A DNA stretch of 64,000 nucleotides from Lysobacter enzymogenes. Lineage in GTDB: Bacteria > Pseudomonadota > Gammaproteobacteria > Xanthomonadales > Xanthomonadaceae. Shown here piece by piece: positions 29,637 to 37,845 of the stretch (position 1 is the first letter of the stretch; each line of letters begins with the position of its first letter). The position numbers and the translations under genes were made by a program. The stretch spans positions 5,297,001 to 5,361,000 of the forward strand of contig NZ_CP067396.1 of assembly GCF_023617245.1 (NCBI RefSeq). The letters are read 5' to 3'. Below the pieces are notes generated by a model, which did not search any database, was not told the DNA's origin, and worked only from the letters and a program-made list of their open reading frames with translations.

Positions 29637-30371
29637 TCAGTCGTTTGCGCGTGCGCGCAGGGCGTCGAGCAGGCCCTGCGCAGGTTGAAGTCGAAGATCC
29701 AGTTCGGCGTGCAAGGCCTCGCGCATGTCGGCGCGGAAGCGGGGCAGCCAGGTCTCGCGGTCGGGTTCGCCGCCGTCGGCGGCGTCCTGCGCGCGTTCGC
29801 GCAGGCGTTCGAAGCGCCGGCCCAGCAGCGCCGGCGCGGCGCCGAGCAGGCTGCGTTCGCGCCGGCCCAGGGCGCGTTCCATCACCGCATCCAGCGCGGC
29901 CAGCCGGGCCAGTTCGGGCGAAGCCACGGTCAGGCGCTCGCGCAGGCGTTCGCGCAGGCGGCCGGCGCCGGCTTCCAGGGTCTGTTGCAGCACCAGGTAG
30001 CGCTGGCGGAAGAACGGGTAATCGCCGGCGTCCTCGACCGCGGCCGCGGAGCGGGCCCCGGCGATGGCCGCGCCCGCGCGCGGCGGCGCGAACGCGCGAT
30101 CGCCGTCGATGGCCGCGGCCAGCATGCGCCGCACCCGCGCGCACTCCTGCGCCTCGGCCTGGACCGTGCCGGCCACGCCGAAACCCGCAACCGCAGGGGC
30201 GCCGTCCAACGCTGCCGACAGCGCCAGGGTCTGGGTCCATTCGATCCATTGGCTGAGCCGGTCCGACAGCGGCTGCGCATCGGGCGCGGCGTCGGCATCG
30301 GCGAGGCGGGCGAGCAGGCGGATGAAGGTCGGACCACGGACCGCCGCCCGTCGAGAAGCTTCCACTATCAA
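29637..30371 (-). CDS. DUF3348 family protein
   Basis: 244 residues as drawn from TTG 30371; a GTG at 30365 is an alternative and no strong ribosome binding site helps. The N terminus VEASRRAAVRGPTFIRLLARLAD and LSDRLSQWIEWTQTLALSAAL is the DUF3348 signature. The rest is helical and charged (RERLRERLTVASPELARLAALD, LPRFRADMREALHAELDLRL), without membrane segments, so cytoplasmic. First gene of the four-gene operon; one base separates it from the DUF802 start. Function unknown; probably a partner or regulator of the stator-like pair. Confidence 0.84.
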   Translation of the reverse strand: MIVEASRRAAVRGPTFIRLLARLADADAAPDAQPLSDRLSQWIEWTQTLALSAALDGAPAVAGFGVAGTVQAEAQECARVRRMLAAAIDGDRAFAPPRAGAAIAGARSAAAVEDAGDYPFFRQRYLVLQQTLEAGAGRLRERLRERLTVASPELARLAALDAVMERALGRRERSLLGAAPALLGRRFERLRERAQDAADGGEPDRETWLPRFRADMREALHAELDLRLQPAQGLLDALRARAND

Positions 30372-30829
30372 ACTGGTCTGGCTAAAAGTTCGTCATTTTA
30401 CACGCGCGATGCGACCGCCCGCGGTTCGCGCGGCATCGCGGTTGGGCCGGCGGTCATCGCGGCTGAACGCGGTAAATCGCGGCGAATGCATTGACGCAGC
30501 CGCGTCGATGTGCTGGCCACTAGCCGGCGACAGCCGCGCGATCGCTGCCCCGAACCGGCGATTTCGGCGATTTCGCCGATTGCGGCCGCGGTCACAGCGA
30601 ATTCTTCGCCTCGATGCGCACTCGGCGCATATCCGCATCGGCGCGGCGCAAACCGGTCAAGACGCGCCGCGCGCGCTGCGCGAAGGTGGGCGCGCCCCGC
30701 CAGGGGCTACGAGGGCGAACGCCGATTCCCCCCGACCGCACGGCGAGTCGCGCCGCCAGGCCCGACTCTCCCCGGCCCGGCGCAGCGCCCGCCGCCTCCA
30801 CCGTGCCTTCCCTCACGACAGGTCGAACG
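30372..30829. other. Divergent intergenic region, no gene recognised
   Basis: 458 bases between the DUF3348 start and the esterase start. Contains a repeated GCGATTTCG element around 30557-30585 that forms a short palindrome, and a small A+T-richer pocket near 30377-30400 (AAAAGTTCGTCATTTTAC) just upstream of the operon, the best place for its promoter. No conserved reading frame was found. Confidence 0.4.
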
Positions 30830-31720
30830 ATGCGCTCGCCCATTCAAACCCCCATGCTGCTCACACTGCTCGCCGCCGCCCTGCCGGCCCCGGCGCCCGC
30901 CGCCGACGCAACGCCGCCCAGCGGCCAGCTGTCCCATGTGTTTTCCGACGCCGCCGGCGGCGAGCGCAGCTACTACGTCGCGCTGCCGGCCAACTACGAC
31001 CGCAACAAGCGCTACCGGCTGGTGGTGGTGTTCGCCGGCACCGACACCAGCGGGCGCGAGATGCACGAATGGTTCGGCGCCGGCTGGCGGCCGCCCGAGG
31101 TGGTCGGCCTGGAACGCTGGATGGACGACACCGTGTTCGTCTATCCCGACCAGCTGTACGTCTGGGGCGACGTCACCGGTTGGGCGCTGGGCCCGAAGGC
31201 CAGCCCCTACGACGGCTGGCACGACATCCGTTTCGCCGAGGAGCTGCTGGCCCAGGTCGAACGCGATTATTCGATCGACACCGATCGCGTCTTCGCCACC
31301 GGCCATTCCTGGGGCGGCGACATGGCGGCGGTGGTCGGCTGCTATCTGGGTTCGCATTTACGCGCGATCGCGCCGGTGGCGGCGAACCGGCCGTACTGGT
31401 TCGGCTCGCCGGCCAGCGATGCCGACTGCACCGGCATGCCGGCGGTGTGGACCTTCTTCGGCCGCGACGACGACCATTTCGGCGCCGCCAGTCCGGACGG
31501 GTTGTTCGGCAAGGAACACAACGCGTTCTGGACCGCCCGCCAACAGTGTTCCAGCCGCTACGACAGCAACGGCGAAACCCGCGACTATCGCGGCTGCAAG
31601 ACCGGCGTGCGCTTCACCCTGTACGCCGGCGGCCAGTACTCCGGCGGCGGCGGATTGCGCGATCACCAGCCGCCGGATTATTTCCTGCAGGCGGTATCGC
31701 AGTGGCTGTCGGGTTTCTGA
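30830..31720 (+). CDS. Secreted alpha/beta-hydrolase, PHB depolymerase/feruloyl-esterase type
   Basis: 296 residues from ATG 30830 (MRSPIQTPMLLTLLAAALPA), a start that gives a Sec signal peptide cleaved after APAADA; the longer frame upstream is basic, low-complexity sequence. The mature protein has SYYVALPANYDRNKRYRLVVVFAG, the nucleophile elbow ATGHSWGGDMAAVVG, an Asp-bearing FFGRDDDHFG and a late His in RDHQPPDYF, as in esterase-PHB/LpqC-type enzymes. It should hydrolyse an ester outside the cytoplasm; substrate unknown. Four Cys (GCYLG, DCTGM, QCSSR, GCKTG) may form disulfides. A 14-bp hairpin follows. Confidence 0.85.
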   Translation: MRSPIQTPMLLTLLAAALPAPAPAADATPPSGQLSHVFSDAAGGERSYYVALPANYDRNKRYRLVVVFAGTDTSGREMHEWFGAGWRPPEVVGLERWMDDTVFVYPDQLYVWGDVTGWALGPKASPYDGWHDIRFAEELLAQVERDYSIDTDRVFATGHSWGGDMAAVVGCYLGSHLRAIAPVAANRPYWFGSPASDADCTGMPAVWTFFGRDDDHFGAASPDGLFGKEHNAFWTARQQCSSRYDSNGETRDYRGCKTGVRFTLYAGGQYSGGGGLRDHQPPDYFLQAVSQWLSGF

Positions 31721-31738
31721 GCGCGGCCGGCCGAGGAC

Positions 31739-31770
31739 GGCGCTGCGCGGCGGGGCCGCCGCGCAGCGCC
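31739..31770. terminator. Hairpin between convergent genes
   Basis: Perfect 14-bp G+C-rich stem (31739-31752 with 31757-31770) around GGGC, located 18 bases after the esterase stop and 4 bases beyond the stop of the facing small membrane gene. Likely shared terminator; no T-run. Confidence 0.6.
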
Positions 31771-31774
31771 GGGC

Positions 31775-31999
31775 TCATGGCGCGTACTGCGGCGCCGCCG
31801 GGCGCCAGCCGAGCAGGCGCGCGGGCAGGTACAACAGCGATTGCAGGAACGCGAACACCGCGCCGAGGGTGATGCCGACCAGACGCAGCGGCAGCGACAG
31901 CAGCCACACCAGCGGCCACAGCACCAGCGCGAGCAGCGCCAGCGGCCAGCACAGCACGAACAACAGGCACCAGGCGAGCAGGACGAACAGCGTCTTCAC
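31775..31999 (-). CDS. Small membrane protein of unknown function
   Basis: 74 residues from GTG 31999; GGAAGG lies about 9 bases upstream. Nearly the whole chain is hydrophobic: helices at about 3-37 (LFVLLAWCLLFVLCWPLALL, VLWPLVWLLSLPL) and 40-60 (LVGITLGAVFAFLQSLLYL), with a Pro-rich tail. Composition and length fit small inner-membrane proteins seen in Xanthomonadaceae. No family name recognised. Confidence 0.65.
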   Translation of the reverse strand: MKTLFVLLAWCLLFVLCWPLALLALVLWPLVWLLSLPLRLVGITLGAVFAFLQSLLYLPARLLGWRPAAPQYAP

Positions 32000-32268
32000 G
32001 GGGCGGCTTCCTTCCAGGACGGCGCCGCGGGGCCGGCGCAGGGTCAGACTGCGGCGGCGCGCGCCGGCGCCGCAAGCGCGTTGCGACGAAACCGCCGGCA
32101 GGGCGACGAAACCGGCTGCGCGGCGACGAATCCGGGCCCGCGTCGCCGCTGCGCAGCCAGCCCCGGCGCCGCGCCCGCCCGCGCCGCGATCCCGACGCGG
32201 CAGGGCCGGGGCACGCAGGCGCGCTATCCTGGCCGTCTCGCGACCCGCGCCCCGCCAAGGAACGCACC

Positions 32269-32661
32269 ATGACCGCCGCCGTCTCGATGGTGCTCTTTCC
32301 CGCCGCCGCGTTCGACCTGGACTGGGCCCACGCCACGCTGTCGGCGCAGGGCCTGGAGGTCGCGGCCGCGGCGCAAGGGCTGCAGGTGCGCTGGGACGAA
32401 GACGGCCCGGTGCTGCGGATCGCGTTCGTCCACGGCGCGCAGGTCGCGCGGGAAGCGGCCGCGACCGCCGCCGGCGGCGGCTACGCAGACGCGTTGCGCG
32501 GCTGCGACGCGCGCTTCGAGATCGCCATCGACGACCTCGACGAAGCCCTCGACGAGATGAACACCCTGATCGAAGTGCAGACGACCCTGCAAGAGGGCAC
32601 CGGCGGCTTCTTGTTCAACGACTGGAACGGCGAACTGTCGCCGAATCCATCGTCCGACTGA
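32269..32661 (+). CDS. Hypothetical cytoplasmic protein
   Basis: 130 residues; AAGGA precedes ATG 32269 by 7 bases. Alternating strand and helix with many acidic residues (FEIAIDDLDEALDEMNTLIE). No signal peptide or membrane helix. The compact acidic build recalls immunity or adaptor proteins but no family is recognised, and neighbours give no hint. It converges on the lipocalin-like gene with 6 bases between stops. Confidence 0.65.
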   Translation: MTAAVSMVLFPAAAFDLDWAHATLSAQGLEVAAAAQGLQVRWDEDGPVLRIAFVHGAQVAREAAATAAGGGYADALRGCDARFEIAIDDLDEALDEMNTLIEVQTTLQEGTGGFLFNDWNGELSPNPSSD

Positions 32662-32667
32662 GCGCGC

Positions 32668-33201
32668 TCAGCGCACCCGGCGCAACTGGCGCACGAAGTG
32701 CACGCCCTCGCTGTCGCCTTCGATGGTCAGCACGTCGCCGTCGATCCGAAACGGCCGCGGTTGGTCGGTGCCGGTGTAACTGGGCATCAGGCTGCCTTCG
32801 ACCCGGTGCACCACCACGCCCTTGGCCGCATCGACGCGATACGTGCCGAAGTAGGCGGCATAGCCGAGGAACGCCGCGCGCGTTTCCGCATCGCTGCCCT
32901 TGGCGTCGTCGCCGGCCGCGAACGGCGGCGGCGCCGGGGTCCGCATGATCTGCACGTGCAGGTGGCCGCTGGGGTCGTAGACGATGTAGCCCTTGGGTTT
33001 CTCGCCGTAGGGATAGTGGCGTTTGCCGGCGGCGTCGGTGTCGACGATGCGCTCGACCCGCCAGGTGCCGACCAACGACGCGCTATCGGCCGCGGCGGCC
33101 GGCGACGCGGCCGCGAGCCAGGCGACGGCGAGGAACGCGATGGCGAAGAACACGTTGGCGAAGAGCGCGTTGGCGAAGAGCGCGGAACACAAGCGGGGCA
33201 T
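32668..33201 (-). CDS. Secreted lipocalin-like protein
   Basis: 177 residues from ATG 33201 with AAGGAG 6 bases upstream. A long signal peptide (about 38 residues) is followed by SLVGTWRVERIVDTDAAGKR, GYIVYDPSGHLHVQIMRT, AAYFGTYRVDAAKGVVVHRV and FRIDGDVLTIEGD, the lipocalin-5 type beta-barrel pattern found in many bacterial exported proteins. Probably binds a small hydrophobic ligand in the periplasm; inference only. The hydrophobic core of the signal peptide is encoded by four 15-bp tandem repeats. Confidence 0.82.
   Translation of the reverse strand: MPRLCSALFANALFANVFFAIAFLAVAWLAAASPAAAADSASLVGTWRVERIVDTDAAGKRHYPYGEKPKGYIVYDPSGHLHVQIMRTPAPPPFAAGDDAKGSDAETRAAFLGYAAYFGTYRVDAAKGVVVHRVEGSLMPSYTGTDQPRPFRIDGDVLTIEGDSEGVHFVRQLRRVR
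33124..33183 (-). repeat. 4 x 15-bp tandem repeat inside a signal-peptide coding region
   Basis: Units at 33124, 33139, 33154 and 33169; the last two are identical (GTTGGCGAAGAGCGC), the first two diverged. They encode ALFAN, ALFAN, VFFAI and AFLAV, so copy-number change would lengthen or shorten the signal peptide by 5 residues without frameshift. Confidence 0.75.
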
Positions 33202-33408
33202 ACGGTGCTCCTTGGCTGAGGCGTGCGGGGCGGCGCGCGGCGACGGCCGGCGCGCGCTATCGCGCCGATGCTGCCGGCTCGCGCCGGCGCGCGCCCGTGC
33301 CATCGGTCGCGCCGGCTGTCATGTCCGCTGTCATGTCCTCGGTGTGCGCGTCGCTCGCGCGCCCGCGCCGGCTTGAGCGCGTCCGGCGACAGTGGCAGCA
33401 TCGCCGCC

Positions 33409-33834
<426 letters not shown>

Positions 33835-33891
33835 CGGCGCGCGCCCGCCTAGCATGGCCTCTCCCGCCACCGTCCGCAGGACATCGCCACC

Positions 33892-34323
33892 ATGAGCGCC
33901 GCCATGAACCTCAGCATCCATTCCAGCTTCCTCCCGCACACCGACCCGGACGCCTCGCTGGCGTTCTACCGCGACGCGCTCGGCTTCGAAGTGCGCAAGG
34001 ACGTCGGCTACCAGGGCCTGCGCTGGATCACCGTCGGCCCGGCCGGCCAACCCGACACCGCGATCGTGCTGTACCCGCCGCAGGCCACGCCCGGCCTCAC
34101 CGACGCCGAACAACGCGCGATCGCCGAGATGATGGCCAAGGGCAGCTTCGCCATGCTCAACTTGGCCACGCCCGACCTGGACGGCACCTTCGCCAAGCTG
34201 CAGGCCGGCGATACCGAGATCGTGCAGGAACCGGTCGACCAGCCTTACGGCCTGCGCGATTGCGCGGTACGCGACCCGGCCGGCAACCTGATCCGCATCC
34301 AGCAGACGCCGGCGCGCGGCTGA
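33892..34323 (+). CDS. VOC/glyoxalase-family protein
   Basis: 143 residues. The two halves of a vicinal-oxygen-chelate fold are seen: LSIHSSFLPHTDPDASLAFYRDALGFEVRKD and NLATPDLDGTFAKLQAGDTEIVQEP, ending in the conserved RDCAVRDPAGNLIRIQQ. The metal-ligand pattern is partly changed (first His replaced in SIHSSF context), so it may bind rather than transform a ligand. Cytoplasmic. Probably regulated by the AraC protein encoded just upstream. Confidence 0.85.
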   Translation: MSAAMNLSIHSSFLPHTDPDASLAFYRDALGFEVRKDVGYQGLRWITVGPAGQPDTAIVLYPPQATPGLTDAEQRAIAEMMAKGSFAMLNLATPDLDGTFAKLQAGDTEIVQEPVDQPYGLRDCAVRDPAGNLIRIQQTPARG

Positions 34324-34539
34324 GCCCGCGCCGGCGCGGCGCCGCATCCGGCGGCGCCGTGCGCCGCCCGCGCAGCAGCGGCGTCCGCGCCGCCGCAGCC
34401 GAACCGCGCGTCCCGGCCCGCGGTTCGCGGACCGATCCTCCCCGGCCGTTCCGGCCGCCCGAACCTTCGCACCCGGCCGCATCCCGCGGCCGCACGGGCG
34501 CGGCTCGCCCGCGCCCGCCAACCGACCTGGAGAACGCCC

Positions 34540-34779
34540 ATGCGCGCGAACCGCTGGATCCGCCAGTTCCACCGCTGGACGTCCGTCGTCTTCTTCCTGT
34601 GCGTGATCGCCACGACCATCGCCCTGGCGCAAGAGCGGCCGCTGCTGTGGATGTCCTACCTGCCGCTGGCGCCGCTCGCGCTGCTGGCGCTGACCGGGCT
34701 GTACCTGTTCGCGCTGCCTTATCTACCGCAGCGCGATCTGCCGCAGCGCGAGAACCTGCGCGACGAAGCGCCGCGATAG
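34540..34779 (+). CDS. Small two-helix membrane protein
   Basis: 79 residues; GGAG lies 8 bases before the ATG. Basic N terminus (MRANRWIRQFHRWTSVVFF), helices at about 14-31 and 40-60 (LPLAPLALLALTGLYLFALP) and a charged tail (RDLPQRENLRDEAPR). The WIRQFHRWTS start resembles the first helix of PepSY-type membrane proteins, but the chain is too short for that family. The third gene after the AraC and VOC genes, so it may be co-expressed with them. Function unknown. Confidence 0.7.
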   Translation: MRANRWIRQFHRWTSVVFFLCVIATTIALAQERPLLWMSYLPLAPLALLALTGLYLFALPYLPQRDLPQRENLRDEAPR

Positions 34780-34792
34780 CCGCCGGCGCCGC

Positions 34793-35590
34793 TCACCGCG
34801 GCGCGTCCTCCAGCGCATACCCCGTTGGCGGCTCGCTGCTGAGCCAGCCCGGCGCCAGCGGCGGATCGAGGGTGAAGCGGTAGTCGATCTGCAGCCCGCC
34901 CGGCCCGGCCCGGCGCAGGCGCAGCGGCAGGCCGGCGGCGTCGGCCCACATTTCCGCCGGCGTGCCGCCCAGCCGCAGCGACCAGCGCTGCACGGTGCGG
35001 CCATCGCGGTCGCGCTGGTCGGGCAGGCGTTCGGCGCGGCCCTGGAAGTCGCGCAGTTCGCGCAACCAGTCCAGGTCGCCCGCGGCGGCCGCGGCCTGCG
35101 CGCTCAGCGGCATGATCCTGGCTTCGCGCGAATCGTGCAGCAGGGTCAGCACGCGCCGGCGCGGCGGATCGACGATCACGCTCAGCTGCGCGCCGACATC
35201 GGTGCGCAGCACGCCGCGCCGGTCGACCACGGTGCGCGAGGTCTGCAGCACCTGTCCGTCGATGCGCTGGATTACCCGCAGGTCGAGCACCGCGGCTTCG
35301 CGCAGGCGCTGCTGCACGGCGGCGAAGGCGTCGCCGCCGCCCGGCAGCAGCGGCACGGCCAACACCGCGACCACCGCCAGCGCCGCGAACGCGCCGGCGG
35401 CGAGCCAGCGCGGCAGCGCCGGTCGGCGCGCGCCGTCGGCCGGACGCGGCTGCGCGCGCAGGCGTCCGAGCAAGCGCGCCTGGGCCGCGTCGGCGGCGTC
35501 GGCGGCGTCGGCGGCGTCGGCGGGCGCGGCCTGCGCGGCGCGCACCGCGTCGGCCAGCGGCGCGGAGAGTTCGTGGTCGTGGCGGTTCAT
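34793..35590 (-). CDS. Membrane-anchored anti-sigma factor (putative)
   Basis: 265 residues from ATG 35590, overlapping the stop of the sigma-factor gene as ATGA. Short cytoplasmic N-terminal part with an ADA-repeat, one membrane helix near 60-82 (LAAGAFAALAVVAVLAVPLL) and a periplasmic domain with VIVDPPRRRVLTLL, WSLRLGGTPAEMWADA and LQIDYRFTLDPPLAPGWLS, similar to outer-membrane lipoprotein-sorting (LolA/RseB-like) folds. This architecture and the coupling point to an anti-sigma factor holding the ECF sigma at the membrane. No ZAS zinc motif is seen in the N terminus, so recognition of sigma would be non-canonical. Confidence 0.75.
   Translation of the reverse strand: MNRHDHELSAPLADAVRAAQAAPADAADAADAADAAQARLLGRLRAQPRPADGARRPALPRWLAAGAFAALAVVAVLAVPLLPGGGDAFAAVQQRLREAAVLDLRVIQRIDGQVLQTSRTVVDRRGVLRTDVGAQLSVIVDPPRRRVLTLLHDSREARIMPLSAQAAAAAGDLDWLRELRDFQGRAERLPDQRDRDGRTVQRWSLRLGGTPAEMWADAAGLPLRLRRAGPGGLQIDYRFTLDPPLAPGWLSSEPPTGYALEDAPR
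35487..35522 (-). repeat. 4 x 9-bp tandem repeat in the anti-sigma gene
   Basis: Four exact GCGTCGGCG units encode an Ala-Asp-Ala run (AADAADAADAADA) in the cytoplasmic linker of the anti-sigma factor. Unit length is a multiple of three, so copy-number change keeps the frame. Confidence 0.8.
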
Positions 35591-36117
35591 GGCGCGATCT
35601 CCGTGGTATCGCCGCGTTCGGCCAGCTCGGCTTCGAGCCGGCGGCGGGCGCGGTGCAGGACGACGTTGACGTTGTTGACGCTCAGTTGCAGGGATCGGGC
35701 GATCTGCTCGATCTCCATCCCTTCCAGGTAGCGCAGGCCGAAGCATTGCGCCTCGCGCCGCGGCAGCCCGGCCAGCGCCTGGCGCAGGCGGCGCGCGCGT
35801 TCGTCGTGCAGGTTCGCCTGCTCGGCCGATTCGGCCGCGCCGGGCAGTTGCGCGCGCCACAGCGGCAGAGCCCGCCACCAGCGCCGCTGCCGGCGCAGCA
35901 CGTCGATGGCCGCGCGCGAGGCCGCCGCCGACAGGTACGCCGGCCAGGACTCGATCGCGTCGCGGCCGTCGGACTGCAGCAGGCGCAGGAATACCTCCTG
36001 CTGCACGTCCTCGGCCTGGGCCGCGTCGCCGAGCACGCGGTAGGCGGCCTGGAACACCAGCCGCCCGTACTGCCGCGCCAGCGACTCGGCCAACCGGGAC
36101 TGCTCGCTTGCGCTCAT
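35587..36117 (-). CDS. ECF-type RNA polymerase sigma factor
   Basis: 176 residues from ATG 36117, preceded by GAGAGGAGCGAGCCG. Region 2: YGRLVFQAAYRVLGDAAQAEDVQQEVFLRLL; region 4: LAGLPRREAQCFGLRYLEGMEIEQIARSLQLSVNNVNVVLHRARRRL. No region 3, as expected for group 4 sigmas. It is followed and translationally coupled to a membrane protein, the likely anti-sigma. Divergent from a serine-hydrolase gene, with two opposed GGAACTT elements between them that look like promoters for an ECF sigma; autoregulation is likely. Confidence 0.92.
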   Translation of the reverse strand: MSASEQSRLAESLARQYGRLVFQAAYRVLGDAAQAEDVQQEVFLRLLQSDGRDAIESWPAYLSAAASRAAIDVLRRQRRWWRALPLWRAQLPGAAESAEQANLHDERARRLRQALAGLPRREAQCFGLRYLEGMEIEQIARSLQLSVNNVNVVLHRARRRLEAELAERGDTTEIAP

Positions 36118-36202
36118 CGGCTCGCTCCTCTCGATGCGGGCGGTCGGGAAGGTCATGGATCGGGATCCGTTCGTGGGTCTCGACCGAGCAGACGCGCCGG
36201 CG

Positions 36203-36282
36203 CGGCGGAACTTACATCGCCCCACCCGTCCCCCACCCGCCCCCGCCCGCGGCATCGCCACGCAACGATGTAAGTTCCGCCG
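36203..36282. promoter_or_regulatory. Opposed ECF-type -35 elements in a 17-bp inverted repeat
   Basis: CGGCGGAACTTACATCG at 36203-36219 and its exact reverse complement at 36266-36282, 46 bases apart, between the divergent sigma-factor and serine-hydrolase genes. Each arm contains GGAACTT, the classic -35 of ECF promoters, oriented toward the gene it would serve. On the plus strand CGTC occurs 15 bases after GGAAC (36227-36230), a plausible -10; the minus-strand -10 is not clear. It could instead be an operator. Confidence 0.7.
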
Positions 36283-36323
36283 CCCCCGGGCGTCGAGTGT
36301 GGTGAATCCCAGGAGAACGCGCC

Positions 36324-37538
36324 ATGCCCCTGCCCGCATCCATGCTCCGCCGCCCGCGCGCCGCCGCGCTGCTCGCCGCCCTGCTGCTGGCCGCCGCGCT
36401 GCCCGCGGCCGCCGCACGCCCCCTCGCCCGGCCGCACGCACTGCCCGAGCCGGCCGCGCTCGACGCCGAAGTCGCCCGCGCCATGGCCGCGACCGGCGCG
36501 CGCGGGCTGGCGGTCGCGGTCGTCGACGACGGCCGCGTCGTCCAGGTCCGCGCTTACGGCGAACGCAACGCGCGCGGCGAACCGCTGCGCACCGACACGG
36601 TGATGTACGGCGCCTCGCTGACCAAAGCGGTGTTCGCCTACACCGTCATGCGACTGGTCGACGACGGCAGGATCGAACTCGACCGCCCGCTCGCCGACTA
36701 CTTCGACCGACCACTGCCGGACTACCCCGCCGACCGCAAGTACGGCCCCTACGCCGACCTCGCCGGCGACGAGCGCTGGCGCACGCTCACCGCCCGCCAC
36801 CTGCTCACCCACTCAGGCGGCTTCGCCAACTTCGCCTTCCTCGAACCCGACCGCCGCCTGCGCATCCATTTCGAACCGGGCACGCGCTATTCGTATTCCG
36901 GCGAAGGCCTGATCCTGCTGCAGTTCGCGCTCGAACGCGGACTCGGCCTGGACCTGGGCCGGGAAATGGACGAACGCGTGTTCGCGCCGCTGGGCATGCG
37001 CGACACCGGCATGATCTGGCAGCCGCGCTTCGCCGCCAACCTCGCCGACGGCTGGACCCTCGACGGAACCGCGGTGGCGCACGACGAGCGCAGCCGGGTG
37101 CGCGCCGCCGGCTCGATGGACACCAGCATCGCCGACATCGCCCGCTTCGCCGCGGCGCTGGTGCGCGGCGAAGGCCTGTCGCCGCGCTCGCGCAAGGACA
37201 TGGTCCGCGCGCAATTGCCGATCGCCAGCGCTTCGCAGTTCCCGGTGCTGCAGCCCGACCTGCCCGCCGCGCAGCGCCGTCCCGACCTCGCCGCCGGCCT
37301 GGGCGTGGTCGCGTTTCGCGGGCCGCAGGGCGCGGGCTTCATGAAGGGCGGCCACGACGACAACACCGGCAACACCCTGGTCTGTATCGAACGCGGCCGC
37401 CGCTGCGTCGTGCTGCTGTCCAACGACGTGCGCGCCGAACCCGCGTTCGCGCATCTGGTCGCGTTCGTGCTCGGCGACACCGGCGCGCCGTATCGCTGGG
37501 AATACGGTTCGATGAAGTTCTGGGAACCTTCGCGCTGA
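36324..37538 (+). CDS. Secreted serine hydrolase, beta-lactamase/DD-peptidase (S12) family
   Basis: 404 residues; GGAG 8 bases before the ATG. Long Ala-rich signal peptide ending near residue 31. SxxK motif in YGASLTKAVFAYTVMRL near 97-100 (nucleophile Ser), YSYSGEG as the Y-x-S/N element near 192, and GGHDDNTGNT as the third box (HxG-like replacing KTG). LLTHSGGFANF is typical of S12 serine hydrolases. It could be an esterase, peptidase or beta-lactamase; no class-defining residue decides. Divergent from the ECF sigma operon and carrying an ECF-like -35 upstream, so it is a likely member of that regulon, acting in the periplasm. Confidence 0.88.
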   Translation: MPLPASMLRRPRAAALLAALLLAAALPAAAARPLARPHALPEPAALDAEVARAMAATGARGLAVAVVDDGRVVQVRAYGERNARGEPLRTDTVMYGASLTKAVFAYTVMRLVDDGRIELDRPLADYFDRPLPDYPADRKYGPYADLAGDERWRTLTARHLLTHSGGFANFAFLEPDRRLRIHFEPGTRYSYSGEGLILLQFALERGLGLDLGREMDERVFAPLGMRDTGMIWQPRFAANLADGWTLDGTAVAHDERSRVRAAGSMDTSIADIARFAAALVRGEGLSPRSRKDMVRAQLPIASASQFPVLQPDLPAAQRRPDLAAGLGVVAFRGPQGAGFMKGGHDDNTGNTLVCIERGRRCVVLLSNDVRAEPAFAHLVAFVLGDTGAPYRWEYGSMKFWEPSR

Positions 37539-37845
37539 GCGTCGCGCCGACCGCGCGGCGCCGGCCTCGCGCGGCGCCGCGCGCACCGACGCGTGCGTTG
37601 AAAGATTGACCGCATCGCCGTCGCCGCGCGCAAGCGTATACGCCCGCAGCATCGCGAATCTGCACGTCCGGTTTGCAGTTCGCCGCGGCCGACCTCGGGT
37701 TTGCCCCAGTTCACCGCCGCGCGCGCCGGTTCCATGGTGGAAACGCATCCCACGCACGATCCATCGCCGCTGCGCGCCCGGTCCAGCGACCGCGCGGCGC
37801 CCGCGATCCGAACCCCACTCGAATCGACGAACCGCGAGCCCGCCC
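37539..37845. other. Intergenic region upstream of the 922-residue effector-like gene
   Basis: 307 bases. It holds G+C-rich inverted sequence directly after the serine-hydrolase stop (37555-37590) and a weak copy of the TTAGGG-type motif at 37694-37711. No reading frame with protein-like composition. Confidence 0.4.
37694..37711 (+). promoter_or_regulatory. Weak copy of the shared TTAGGG-type upstream motif
   Basis: CTCGGGTTTGCCCCAGTT matches the LysM upstream element in 13 of 18 positions. It ends 134 bases before the start of the 922-residue gene, further away than the other two copies, so this assignment is the least sure. Confidence 0.35.

Noticed and set aside
25774..30371. Calling the stator-like operon a Zorya defence system
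   Set aside because: ZorC, ZorD or ZorE-like genes (SNF2 helicase, nuclease) are absent and the cytoplasmic partners are DUF3348 and DUF2894, so only the membrane-pair analogy is kept.
37679..37704. PIP-box-like TTCGC-N16-TTTGC upstream of the 922-residue gene
   Set aside because: Spacing is 16 instead of 15 and the second half differs; a match this weak is expected by chance in G+C-rich DNA, so no HrpX control is claimed.
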